A DNA stretch of 64,000 nucleotides from Macrothele yani (GCA_039090855.1 CM077010.1:48068905-48132904); one strand, 5' to 3'; counted from the stretch's first letter, positions 51,570 through 61,660 are shown. Notes: generated from the letters alone by a model not told the origin. Translations and numbers: made by a program.

Positions 51570-52006
51570 GCGCTTTCCAACAGAAGGTCGAAGAAGCGTA
51601 TATGCTTCAGCTTTGTCCGTCTGTCTGTCTGACGGCACGATAACTCGCGTAAAAATGGTTCGACTTCGATGAAATTTTAGTATGTGGTAGGGGGATTACC
51701 TTGGGACGAACCCGTTTAAAAATGGGCGAAATGGGGTCAAAGGTTAGGACATAGGAGCGGGATCCATTCCATTGCTCGTAAGCGTCATAACTTACGTAAA
51801 TATGCTTCGATTGCGACAAAACTTTAGTATGTTGTTCCAGAGATATACTGAACTGGTTCTGTTGAATATCATCGAAATGGGGTCAAAGGTCAGGACACAG
51901 GAGCAAGATTTATTCCACAGCCATTATCCTCATAACTTGAGTAATGATTTCTGGTATGTTGGAAAGCGCATCATAATCAATGTTTTGCATGATTTTACTA
52001 ACTTGT
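51570..52006 (-). mobile_element. HINE/DINE-1-like element, copy 4 (K4), short array
   Basis: Hairpin end 'GCGCTTTCCAACAGAAGGTC' (51570), about two units, 'GTTGGAAAGCGCA' (51958-51970) and 'gattttactaacttgt'. Both hairpin arms carry changes compared with K1 and K2. Confidence 0.7.
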
Positions 52007-52637
52007 CTAACATCTTATTTAATTACTTTGATTTTTATCTGGAATTTACTTGGTTACTTTCGTTTGCGCGTGTATATTCAAAAAATGATTTTGATTTATT
52101 ACTTTTTAAATCAGAACGAACTTCTTTTATTGGATATGGAAACTAAATTTTTAACTAATTACTCGTCAGAAGCATTTTTAACGTAGAAGTACGTCTTCCT
52201 CCGCGCTGGGTAGGGGGTAACATCGTAAGGACGGATGCAACCAAAACATGTCATACTTCGAACGCTTATATCTTCGAAACTAATAATCGTAGAGTAGTAA
52301 ATAATACATCATTAGATTGATTATATAGTCTCATTTATAACAAATAAGTTTCAACCTTTAACCCTCCGATACAGTAGTATTAGAAATTTAAGCTAAATTT
52401 CGCGTGCCTTTGTTTCTCCGCACGCTGTTTTAAGGTTGAGAACTAGTGAATAGATAATGATATCGATGACTTCAGCCCCGCATTCCATAGCAGACGATCA
52501 GAGATAGCGGACGTATATGATAAATCGAAATGAAGGGGATTTAAAATGTATTTATTTTTTAGATAAAATAAAATTTGGTGACGAAAATTTAGAAATGCGC
52601 GAAAATCCAGGGAAATTACTATAATAACCGACGAAAG
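52007..52637. other. no recognisable feature
   Basis: Includes 'aatttggtgacgaaaattta' (52571), which recalls the region after an LTR, but I found no matching direct repeat. Confidence 0.4.
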
Positions 52638-53152
52638 TTGAAGAAACAGTTAGAGGAGAACGAGAGGATTCCGAAAAGGCCCGCTCAGTCATCAACCGAA
52701 AGGTCACCGGAATTTACGAAGCGTCAGAAGTTTGCGCACCAGGATGCGTTTCACTCGAGTTCGACTCTAAAGCCGCAACCTTCCACTTCAGTTGCACAAA
52801 TTGAGCCTGGGCAGATGGAGATTGATGTATTCGAACCAAATTTTCAAATTTTCTCACCATGGAATACCAATGTACATCTCCAGTCCTCACAACTTCGCTG
52901 GATAATGAATGTATTACGTCTCAAATTACGTCCTTTACACCTCCGATGTATTCTGAGTCTAGACAAGAACAAGAGCAACAACAAGAAGAGTACATTAGGC
53001 CCGAGACGTATCGCCAAATTTATAACAAGGCAACTAAGGAGTTTGAAAAATTGTTTCGATTTCTTCAGAAACATTTGTTTTCTTCAAAAACAATTTTAGC
53101 AATAACTACTGACAACGATGATACTACGATTTCTACTAACATTAATTTATAA
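52638..53152 (+). pseudogene. unidentified ORF pair, possibly gag-like, one frameshift
   Basis: Frame 1 (52638 on) is Lys/Glu/Pro-rich ('MKKQLEENERIPKRPAQSST'). From about 52860 the neighbouring frame seems to carry on ('MEYQCTSPVLTTSLDNECIT', then 'EYIRPETYRQIYNKATKEFE') and stops at 53150-53152. Codon use in the second part looks protein-like (Gln/Glu-rich, amphipathic end). I do not recognise a family; a retroelement gag remnant or a host gene fragment are both possible. Confidence 0.3.
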
Positions 53153-53417
53153 TCAATATAAGTTACTATGAATTGCATATAGTATAAGTTGCTTTGCAGT
53201 AAATAAAGTAAAACATTTCTTTTGTTTAATTTCTTAAAAATTTTATATCTGAAAAAAATCGAAGGGGTACAGTAGCAACTGTAGCACTGAATACTTTAAG
53301 GACGTAGAACTAGTGAGATAGTGCCGTAAAATAGGGACAGTTTCCGTAGTTCCACGTTGTAAGTTGCGGCTCAGACGCTACTGTGCCCCCCCCCAGCGTT
53401 GTCCATGCATAACTTAC
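53153..53417 (-). other. start of the K2P intron (extent unknown)
   Basis: On minus, sequence after the exon begins 'GTAAGTTATG', a consensus donor. The next exon, which must encode the rest of the first pore and the second pore, is not recognised anywhere to the left in this window. Confidence 0.6.
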
Positions 53418-53865
53418 CAATAGTAGTGATGACAGTGATGGAATAGAGTAGGGCTCCTGAGAAAGACCACTGGCGTTCTGAGTCCGAACTCTCTTTGCCA
53501 TCGTAACCTTCGTTCTTGACAGCTTTCACAATTGCCTGTTCAAAGGCTTTTAGTTCGTATCCAACCTGAGTGCTCCAATTAGCTTCGTATAGCACGTTCA
53601 GCTCGTATGTGATATCCCACAATTTCTTTAGGCATTCCTCACGATGGCTCTGGATATGAGACCGTTGTGAGATTTCGTAGTCGGCCTCGAGGTTCTCGAA
53701 AATAAATGCTCCCACGATAGCGTAGCCCACGACGAGCCCGCACAGTCCCACGTGCGAAAACAGATGGGTGAGGAATATTCGGAGGTAGTAGCGACACTTC
53801 GCGATTTTTGACTTGCGTGAATCATTTGCCATCGCCGCACTCACGTCGTGTCGTGCCTTTTCCAA
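53418..53865 (-). CDS. two-pore-domain K+ channel (K2P/TWIK type), first coding exon
   Basis: K2P channels carry background potassium current across the plasma membrane, each subunit having four membrane segments and two pore loops. The exon codes for about 149 residues: a basic cytoplasmic N-terminus ('MANDSRKSKIAKCRYYLRIF'), M1 ('HVGLCGLVVGYAIVGAFIFE', about residues 37-56, with the family's GAF.FE..E), the extracellular cap with an N-glycosylation site in 'EANWST', and the first pore helix 'WSFSGALLYSITVITTIG'. It ends in the selectivity filter: donor GTAAGT follows the first base of the Gly codon of TIGYG. Two Met starts are possible (residues 1 and 12). Intact, uninterrupted and unlike the repeats around it, so a real host gene running leftward. 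Confidence 0.9.
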
Positions 53866-54200
53866 ATGACACTTTCAGCCGCATCTTCCACGTTGTTTTC
53901 CTCGCTCTCTCTCTCGTTCCCTCTTTTCTGATCCGAAGCCCTCTCATGCTGCGAAACGCACGTGGCTTTTTCTGTGTCAGCGCCACCTACGATGCTCACA
54001 CGCAGATGTTACTACTTGGGAAACGCATTTTTTTTTCTTTTTCTTGCTGCATTTGTTTTTCTTTTTTCATGATCTTGCTTTTGACTGAAAGCTTTTCTGA
54101 AAATTTTGAGTGAAAAAAGAAAAAAAGCTTCTTACGTTATTTCCTGTTAACAAAATATTAAATTCATTTCCGCTTTCTTTTTGACTGCTTACCTAAACAT
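53866..54200 (-). promoter_or_regulatory. probable 5' UTR/upstream region of the K2P gene
   Basis: Upstream of the start (to the right on plus) lies a pyrimidine-rich tract on plus ('cgctctctctctcgttccct', 53907), which would be purine-rich in the transcript. No TATA box was convincing. Position is the only argument. Confidence 0.3.
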
Positions 54201-55766
54201 CCAGCAGGGGGGCGTGCGGTATCCTCTTCTTCAAAGCTCATTTCCCCCTTTAAACGGCAAAGAACGTAGTTTTAATCCCTTTCCATATATCCATAAAAAG
54301 TTCGTAGTTGGATTTCGCTGCGAAATGCGAAATAAAATCGAGCTCCAACTGAGAGAGAAGAAAAATTATCATTTTTTTTTTTTTTTTTTGCTTCTCTTAC
54401 TTTTCCGGAATCAGTGGCGTTGAGGCAGAGGGGGTAGCTGCCCCCGTATTCATATGCGTACTTGGGGCGAACCGTCATGTTCGCCTCCTCATTTTTCTTC
54501 TTTTTTAATTATGCTTGTAATCGGAAATCGGATAAACAATTGGATTTTTTTCCCTTCATTTAAAATTCCTTCTTATGAAACTAAATATTACCTTCTGTTT
54601 TAATTATTAGCGATCTAGAACTCTGAATATTTTTAATACTGTTCCTGAAACGTCAGTTAAACTAGCCTGGTTTATCCACTATGGGGGAAAAAAGCTTCAC
54701 GAAGTACTAGCCTTATCAAAAAACAGTTACCCCGAAATTCGTGAAAAGTAGAGTTTTTATAAGAAAAGCATGGACGTTTTCTATCTTATTTAAGTATAAT
54801 AAAATCGGTCTCTCTTTAAAGAAAGAAAATAGAAGGAGGATGGGGATAAAAAGAAGATATTTTTACACGTATGCTGCTTGATGAATAACGAAAGAGCTAC
54901 ACAAAGATGTGGCGTCGTGGGATGGGGGGGGCAAGGAAGAGCGGGTTATCCGAACTTTAGAAAATTTATATGTGAGGGCAAGCCTACGATAAGGCATCAA
55001 ATGTGAATGGAGGTTTAATGGTATCGCCAGGAAGTTCCAAGAGGAAGAACCAAGAACTTTATACATACACACAGTTATTCTCACCTTTTACATTTAGCTT
55101 TAATTTTCTTTTGGCAGGAAGTAAAATCACCGCAAAATGCTACCAATATATTGAACTCATGTAACATTATTCGTGTATCAGCAAAAAAAAAATGTGTAAT
55201 ATTTAAAAGAATTTGTAAAAAAGGAAGACTTTATTTTTAGAAAACTTAACATCTTGTCAAAACTATGCTGTACTGTTCATCATCGTTCATTATGAGTAGT
55301 GATTGAAGAGTAATGCATAACAAAATATATTTGTTTATGCACTTAAAAGACCCAAATTTTATTTTATCTACGGAAAAACTGTTCCCAAGAATGACCTTCC
55401 CTAAAAGGAAAACATCAGTTTATACTTATTTGTGCCTCCCCTCCCCATGTATATATCTATTTTATTTTTTTATTTTTTTCAGCACGCCGTGTTTATGGGG
55501 CTGCGATTCTTGCAGAATTCATGCGAATGTGATGGTGTTCAAATCAATACAGTTTAATATCGCTTATGATGTGAGTAAAATGTTTTATATCTAAAAGCCC
55601 GGTCATCTAGATATAAAATTAAAGTTTTATATTAATTTAGACTTGATAGATACAATCGTTTTACCTATAGTATGTTCAAATGATCATCGCGTCCTGTTTT
55701 ACAATACCCAACGCGTTTTACGATTTGATCAAAAAATGAACATCTTGTCCCTGTTGTCAAAAAATA
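54201..55766. other. no recognisable feature
   Basis: AT-rich with T and A runs (54369-54389; 55183-55192). It could contain 5' non-coding exons of the channel gene, but nothing shows this. Confidence 0.4.
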
Positions 55767-55877
55767 CGAGAGTTGTACCGAAAGTAACGCAAAAGTGGGC
55801 ATAACTTTTTTATTAACTGACAGAGGTCGTTCAAATTGCACGTGTTGGTAGAGTAACTCTTTCTCTGTACAAAGGTA

Positions 55878-57932
55878 CTACTCAACATAGTCTCCATCAC
55901 AAGCGGTGCATTTGCGCCATTGTTGAACCCAACTCTCCAATCCTCTTTGAAAAAATTCAGGTGTGGACTGTTGTACCCACTTCTTCACAGCCAGTTTCAC
56001 TTCATCTGTGTCATGAAATCGTTGTCCCCGGAGACCGTCCTTCATTGGACCGAACATGTGGAAATTTGAGGGTGCCAGATCTGGGCTGGAGAATGGATGG
56101 GGGACCACTGACCAGCCTAATCTTCTGATTGCCCGATTTGTTGCTAAAGATGTGTGTGGTCTCGCATTGTCATGGTGAATATGGATCCGTTTCAGATTCT
56201 TGTTCGGTCTCTTCCTCCTTATGGTTCTCTAAGCTCCTTGAGTGTCTCAATGTACCGCTTCTTGTTCGGTCTCTTCCTCCTTATGGCTTCTCTAAGCTTC
56301 TTCAGTGTCTCAATGTACCGCTTCTTGTTCGGTCTCTTCCTCCTTATGGCTTCTCTAAGCTTCTTGAGTGTCTCAATGTACCGCTTCTTGTTCGGTCTCT
56401 TCCTCCTTATGGCTTCTCTAAGGTTCTTGAGTGTCTCAATGTACCACTTCTTGTTCGGTCTCTTCCTCCTTATGGCTTCTCTAAGGTTCTTGAGTGTCTC
56501 AATGTACCACTTCTTGTTCGGTCTCTTCCTCCTTATGGCTTCTCTAAGCTTCTTGAGTGTCTCAATGTACCGCTTCTTGTTCGGTCTCTTCCTCCTTATG
56601 GCTTCTCTAAGCTTCTTCAGTGTCTCAATGTACCGCTTCTTGTTCGGTCTCTTCCTCCTTATGGCTTCTCTAAGCTTCTTGAGTGTCTCAATGTACCGCT
56701 TCTTGTTCGGTCTCTTCCTCCTTATGGCTTCTCTAAGGTTCTTGAGTGTCTCAATGTACCACTTCTTGTTCGGTCTCTTCCTCCTTATGGCTTCTCTAAG
56801 GTTCTTGAGTGTCTCAATGTACCACTTCTTGTTCGGTCTCTTCCTCCTTATGGCTTCTCTAAGCTTCTTGAGTGTCTCAATGTACCGCTTCTTGTTCGGT
56901 CTCTTCCTCCTTATGGCTTCTCTAAGCTTCTTGAGTGTCTCAATGTACCGCTTCCTGTTCGGTCTCTTCCTCCTTATGGCTTCTCTAAGGTTCTTCAGTG
57001 TCTCAATGTACCACTTCTTGTTCGGTCTCTTCCTCCTTATGGCTTCTCTAAGGTTCTTGAGTGTCTCAATGTACCGCTTCTTTTTCGGTCTCTTCCTCCT
57101 TATGGCTTCTCTAAGGTTCTTCAGTGTCTCAATGTACCACTTCCTGTTTGGTCTCTTCCTCCTTATGGCTTCTCTAAGCTTTTTGAGTGTCTCAATGTAC
57201 CGCTTCTTGTTCGGTCTCTTCCTCCTTATGGCTTCTCTAAGCTTTTTGAGTTTCTCAATGTACCGCTTCTTGTTCGGTCTCTTCCTCCTTATGGCTTTTC
57301 TAAGCTTCTTCAGTGTCTCAATGTACCACTCGCTGGTAAAGGTACGGCCACGTTCCAGAAAATCAAGGAGAATGACACCCCTGTCATTCCAAAAAACAGT
57401 CACCATGACTTTCTGTGTTTATTGTTGGCTCTTGAACTTCTGAGCCTTTGGTGAAGAGGTGTGACGCCATTCCATGAATTGGTTCTTCGTTTCCGAATCG
57501 TAAAGATACCAGATCGAATAAAAAAACGTGTCTTCATTACTTTTCAAACGCTTCCAGCAGATCAGAGCAGACTTCCACCCTTCTCTATTTCAAATCAGGT
57601 GTCAACTGCCGAGGTACCCACTTTACACATACTTTCCGATGACCTAAGTCTTCCACCATCTTCTGTATGGCATTGTGACCACAGTCCAGTTGAACAGCAA
57701 ACTCACGGATTGTGACTCGTCTCTCCGCGCGAATCAATTCATCCGCTCGCTGACGATTCGTCTCAGTGGTCGCAGATGATGGTCTCCCACTTCGTGATTT
57801 GTCATCAATGTTGGTTTCCTCTTCTTTAAACTTTTTTATCCATCTGTGCACATTGATCTTGTCGATGGTGTCATCTCCGTAAACACTCTGCAGCTTTCTG
57901 TGGATGTCGAACAGCCTGCACCCTTCCTTCAT
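55878..57932 (-). pseudogene. mariner transposase with a 21-residue repeat expansion
   Basis: From about 57932 on minus: 'MKEGCRLFDIHRKLQSVYGD' (helix-turn-helix), 'DDKSRSGRPSS', 'RRVTIREFAVQLDCGHNAIQ' and 'KVCVKWVPRQLT' (57600), then a stop and shifts through the first-Asp region (57420-57590). Then comes 'DRGVILLDFLERGRTFTSEW' (57335-57395), followed by 18 copies of 'YIETLKKLREAIRRKRPNKK' plus one residue. Beyond a 1-bp deletion at 56225, 'IHIHHDNARPHTSLA' (56160-56195, second Asp), 'HPFSSPDLAPSNFHMF' (56055-56100, third Asp) and the C-terminus 'GDYVE'. In ordinary mariners the repeated segment occurs once, between the DFL.RG strand and HDNARPH. Confidence 0.93.
56203..57330. repeat. 63-bp minisatellite, 18 units, within the mariner gene
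   Basis: 'ggtctcttcctccttatggc' recurs at 56206, 56268 and every 63 bp to 57276. Unit variants (aagCttcttGag, aagCttcttCag, aagGttcttGag; taccGc or taccAc) show that units 2-6 and 7-11 occur in the same order, a 315-bp higher-order duplication. All units are in frame on minus; only the first has lost a base. Confidence 0.96.
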
Positions 57933-58254
57933 CAAGAACTCAATGACGGCAGGTTGCTTCTACTTGGAATACCTTATTTAGCTGCAATGAAGAAGAAGGG
58001 TTACTATAGAGAAAGGGTTACTCTACAAAAATGTGTAATTTGAACGACCTCTGTCAGTTAATAAAAACGTTATGCCTACTTTTGCATTACTTTCGGCACA
58101 ACCTTCGTAGTTCCGTCGGTTCTGTTTGGAATACATTCAGCAATGTTTAGGCTTTTTGAATGACGTACAGGGTATCCATAAATGAAGTATATAACTTCAT
58201 AATGTTGTTGCAAAAAACTACAATAAATAACTTACTTTTAGTGTCAAAACACAT

Positions 58255-58580
58255 TGGGGCCTCGCGTGGCCTAGTGGTCAGCGTTCGTAACTGCCATAGA
58301 GATGACGTCAGGTTCGATCCTGGGCAGATACGAACGTTCGAACCACTAAATACTCGCCGTGCGTCGGATAGGCAAGCTAAACCGTCGGACCCCGGGTACT
58401 GTCCCCCCCCGGTAATAAATAAGGGCGTCTTCCTCCCCCTTTCTACCTCGCTTCCGTGTCACTTTCCTATCAAGCACTCTAGCCCAAATCTCCTAGTTTC
58501 ATATTGCTGAGGGTTGTTTAAGACCTGGGGTCAAACACTCCCTTCCTAAAATCCTCTACATATGATCTGATCTGATCTGA
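58255..58580 (+). repeat. SINE E with (TGATC)n tail
   Basis: tRNA-like head: A box 'TGGCCTAGTGG' (58267) and B box 'GGTTCGATCCT' (58312). The body has 'aatactcgccgtgcgtcgga' and the tail is 'tgatctgatctgatctga'. 'tcaaaacacat' at 58244-58254 and 58581-58591 is an exact 11-bp target duplication. Only copy of this family here. Confidence 0.9.
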
Positions 58581-58622
58581 TCAAAACACATGGTAACCGT
58601 GAAAGTTTATTTTTTTTTAATG

Positions 58623-59705
58623 TCAGTAGATATCCACGTGTGCTCCGTTGGTTGCTCGCATGATTTCTAAACGATAGTCCAATTTCACCCACGTACGCTG
58701 CACAATGTGAGGTGTAACAAGATGGAAGGCTGCAGTAATGCGGTCTTTGAGCTCAGCGATAGATGTAACCTTTCTCTTGTACACAATGTTCGTAATAAAG
58801 CACCAAAGAAAAAAATCGCATGGGGTAATATCAGGAGAACGGGGTGGCCATTCGGTCGGACCCCCACGTCCATTCCAACGCTCTGGAAAGTTGTGGTCTA
58901 AAGATCTTCATACATCCAAAGACCAGTGCGGAGACGCACCATATTACTGGAAAATGATGTCTTGGATAACGTGGAGTTTAGGGTTGCAAATTATTCTAAC
59001 ATGTCCAGGTACGGTATGCCAGTAACGGTTGGTTCAGCGAAGAAAAAGGGCTCTATCACTCTGTGTTCTATTAGGCCAGCCCAGACATTAACCTTCGGGC
59101 TGTCTCTCTCGTGTGCTACGACCGCATGGGGATTTTCCATATCCCAGATTCGGCGGTCAGGTCTATTCTCTCTGCCAGAAATATGGAATGTCGACTCATC
59201 GGTGAAACAGATCCGTGAAAGGAGTGTGGGGTCTTCGCCAACGCGATTAAACATGTCTACCGCAAATGCTTTTCGACGTGGTTGATCATTTGGTCAAAGT
59301 TTTTGCACTAACTGCACTTTATACGCATATGGGCGGAGACGGTTATGCAGAATCTTGTGAACGATTGCTCGCGAGTTCACGACTGGTGACGCGGACGGAC
59401 TTCTTCGAGCTCCTTAGATAAGCCTTACGCACGTCTTCCACCTTTTCGTCCGAAATGGAAGGTCTCCCGGAGCTTTTGCCTTTCAAGACACTTCCTGTTG
59501 CTTTGGATTTATTTGCCAAATGTTCGATGCTCCTTCGTGTTGGCGGCTGTCTCTTGTACTCCGTTCTGAACTTACACTGAACTGTTGTTAGAGATTTTGA
59601 CTCCGCAAACAAAAACACACAAGCTGCTTTCTCCACTGGAGATACCATGTCTGCTGTATTCCGTGTTTGACGAAGTTTTTCATTACATAAGACATTTGAC
59701 GCCAT
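58623..59705 (-). pseudogene. DD37D-like mariner-related transposase (broken)
   Basis: The ATG at 59705 gives 'MASNVLCNEKLRQTRNTADM', with helix-turn-helix parts 'RRSIEHLANKSKATGSVLKG', 'GRPSISDEKVEDVR' and 'SVRVTSRELA'. After a damaged stretch (59260-59350) comes 'LSRICFTDESTFHISGRENR' (59155-59215, first Asp), then 'VVAHERDSPKVNVWAGLI' and 'PFFFAEPTVTGIPYLDML'. The second motif, QQDGAPPHW in relatives, reads stop-Tyr-Gly-Ala here (58935-58955), so its Asp is lost. 'WPPRSPDITPCDFFLW' (58800-58850) keeps the third acidic residue, about 37 residues on. The end is 'HVDIY' at 58623. Confidence 0.82.
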
Positions 59706-59826
59706 CTATCATTTGGTTTAACAAACTTTAACACTTGCCACGTTTCTTGACGTTTAAATTTTCTTTTCTATCATACTTTTTTAATAGCGTACTGAAGTTG
59801 TATTCTTCATTTATAGACAACTTATA

Positions 59827-60081
59827 TATTAGGCAACAGAAATTCTGTTCTGTGATGGCAAAAAAAATATGTAAAATGTGCACAAAATTAATGTATTCAT
59901 TATAATGACGATTAAGTTAAAAGACATCAAAGATTGCCAGAAATCCTCTTGCATGTTGTCACATACCGACATTTCTCTTCCCACTTCGATGGTGGCTAGT
60001 GCTGTTTTCGTGTGGATAGTTGAATTTACATCCACACGAACTCATATATGCTGTGACGTGTCTGCACCGCACAACGCACAA
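59827..60081. other. no recognisable feature
   Basis: Nothing recognised except 'gtgtggatagttgaatttac' and 'atccacac', a short local inverted repeat near 60010-60037. Confidence 0.4.
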
Positions 60082-60215
60082 GAGGTAAAGGCAGATAGCA
60101 ACGAGAGCATACGTCCGCGTAGCTCAGTTGGGAGAGCGACTTATTCCGGAATGAGGGGACTCGGGTTCAATGCCCGACGTGTACAAAAATGACTGAGAAA
60201 TTTACTTCGTTGTAA
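60082..60215 (+). repeat. SINE C, plus copy
   Basis: 'aaaggcagatagcaacg' leader, tRNA-like head with A box 'GTAGCTCAGTTGGGAGAGCG' (60119) and B-box-like 'GGGTTCAATGCCCG' (60162). The body 'aatgactgagaaatttactt' ends in 'cgttgtaatg'. Confidence 0.82.
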
Positions 60216-60627
60216 TGCATAATCATGAAGGCTGCACACACCTATACACAAAGACATTAGAGGAGAATAGACTGCCAAAGGGAATGCCACTTCTGGCATA
60301 CATAGAAAACCGCCATTGTAAGGAGTGTGTTGACGTGTTTAGCGAGTATTTCAGTTCTAAATCTTTAAGATTTTAATATCTTTAATGTTTTAATGTGTGT
60401 GACACGAAATTTTCGTGTTTAAATGTTTTCTTTGCTCCTTATTTTTCTGGTGTGTGTATGGCAGACCGCGATATAGCCACGTATTTTCCTGTGTTCTGGT
60501 CTTGTTTGCGTTTATCTCGGATACGAACACTTGCTAATGGACCTTATTCACCTCGTTGTGCGTCATGGGAAAACTTCTCCGTGTCTGCGGACCAACAATA
60601 GTTTGTTTACATGCGTTTTCCCATTGC
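60216..60627. other. no recognisable feature
   Basis: No gene or repeat recognised before the TTAA element. Confidence 0.4.
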
Positions 60628-61074
60628 TTAAGGTTGTTCCACTTAAAATCTCTGCCTTATGTTTCCAATGGTAAAACTTCTTTTCATATTTTCTTCGCGA
60701 TTAATGTATTCCCAAGGATGAAAATTTGCACATCGATAAAACTAACTTTAAGTTATAGCATGGGATACTTAATACTTGCTAAAACATAACCATAATTAAG
60801 CAATCCGACATTTGTTTGTCTACTGAATGTCATCAATGTGCAGGTCGCGCCATCTATTAACAGGTCTGAACATTACTCAAAGAAAAATGATTGATTTTTA
60901 ATATAATTATGGTTATGTTTCAACAAGTATTAAGTACCCCATGCTATAACCTAAAGTTAGTTTTATCGATGTGCAAATTTTCATTCTTAGGAATATGTTA
61001 ATTGCGAAGAAAATATGTACAGAAATTTTACCATTGGAAACATAAGGCAGAGATTTTAAGTGGAACCGCCTTAA
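60628..61074. mobile_element. TTAA-flanked long inverted-repeat element, copy 3
   Basis: Uninterrupted copy: TTAA at 60628-60631 and 61071-61074, arms of about 165 bp, spacer 'tgcaggtcgcgccatctatt'. It serves as the empty-site reference for the SINE inside copy 1. It ends about 60 bp before the THAP relic. Confidence 0.85.
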
Positions 61075-61137
61075 CATGGCGTTACGTTGCAGGGGTTCAC
61101 GAAAGAAAAGCGCGATTTTCGTAAATTAATTAATGAT

Positions 61138-61660
61138 ATGCCTAACTTTTGCTCATCGTATGTTTGTGCTAGCTAATAAATCCAGCCACCTAAATTTTAC
61201 AGAGGAAGGAATAACTTTCCCTACTTTTCCTTTGAAAAGGCCGAAATTGTTAAAGGAATGGCTGTATAAGCCGCTCCGGTGGCGCAGTGGTCTAAGCGAT
61301 GGCCTCTGATCATTCGTCCGTAAGGGGTCCGGGTTCGAATCCCGGTGAGGCATGGATGTTGTGTTTGTCTTACGGCACTGGCTCTCTCCCTTCCCTGGAA
61401 CCAGTGACCCTAAATTAGGGACGGGCGACTGCTTATAGCCCATTGAGTTGCTCACGGTGGTCGTTAAACCTCGAATCAATCAAAAGAATGGCTGTATAAA
61501 ATGAAACGCGATGATTTCCATGTTCGTTCTTCAATATGTTCTGACCACTTTAACGAAAAATATTTTGGATATTATGATACCACAAATCAAAGGCGGTTGA
61601 ATGAAACTTCGTAGTGTTCCTTCGAATTTCAATTTCAAAAATAAAAGAAAAAAGTAGAAT
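61138..61660 (+). pseudogene. THAP zinc-finger relic split by a SINE
   Basis: THAP domains are C2CH DNA-binding fingers found in P-type transposases and host regulators. Before the SINE: 'MPNFCSSYVCAS' (61138-61173; C-x4-C), then, after a small shift, 'NKSSHLNFTEEGITFPTFPL' and 'KRPKLLKEWL' (61235-61265; the family's Trp). After it: 'YKMKRDDFHVRSSICSDHFN' (61494-61553; C-x2-H), 'EKYF', 'RRLNETS' and, one base out of frame, 'SVPSNFNFK' (61612-61638; family AVPS.F). All zinc ligands are present. No transposase core follows, so this could be a lone exon of a host THAP gene or a P-type fragment. Confidence 0.78.
61270..61485 (+). repeat. SINE A inside the THAP relic
   Basis: Complete head with A box 'TGGCGCAGTGG' (61280) and B box 'GGTTCGAATCC' (61331), and a body with an (aatc)n-like tail. 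'gaatggctgtataa' at 61256-61269 and 61486-61499 is an exact 14-bp target duplication. Removing it rejoins the THAP codons in frame. Confidence 0.93.

Larger units (their letters stand above)
55767..58107 (-). mobile_element. mariner element with about 70-bp terminal repeats and internal minisatellite
   Basis: 'CGAGAGTTGTACCGAAAGTA' (55767) pairs with the inverted right end 'CGAAGGTTGTGCCGAAAGTA' (58107 inward). The match runs on through 'TTATTAACTGACAGAGGTCG' for about 70 bp, with TA at 55765-55766 and 58108-58109. At 2341 bp it is about 1.1 kb longer than a standard mariner, all accounted for by the 63-bp array. Confidence 0.95.
58168..59824 (-). mobile_element. mariner-related (DD37D-like) element
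   Basis: The left end 'CAGGGTATCCATAAATGAAG' (58168) and the inverted right end 'TAAGTTGTCTATAAATGAAG' (59824 inward) share 'ATAAATGAAG...TATA.C.TTCA', with TA outside (58166-58167; 59825-59826). A SINE (58255-58580) sits just inside the left end. Confidence 0.7.

Noticed and set aside
52571..52640. LTR/primer-binding region of a Gypsy-type element
   Set aside because: The 'ttggtgacgaaaa' resemblance is weak, and no LTR pair, protease or RT was found nearby.
56203..57330. CRISPR-like array
   Set aside because: Direct tandem repeats without unique spacers, inside a eukaryotic transposase gene.
56129..57454. Long plus-strand open frames of more than 400 codons across the 63-bp array
   Set aside because: Array period is divisible by 3, so every frame without a stop in one unit stays open. 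The minus frame is the one matching mariner transposase.
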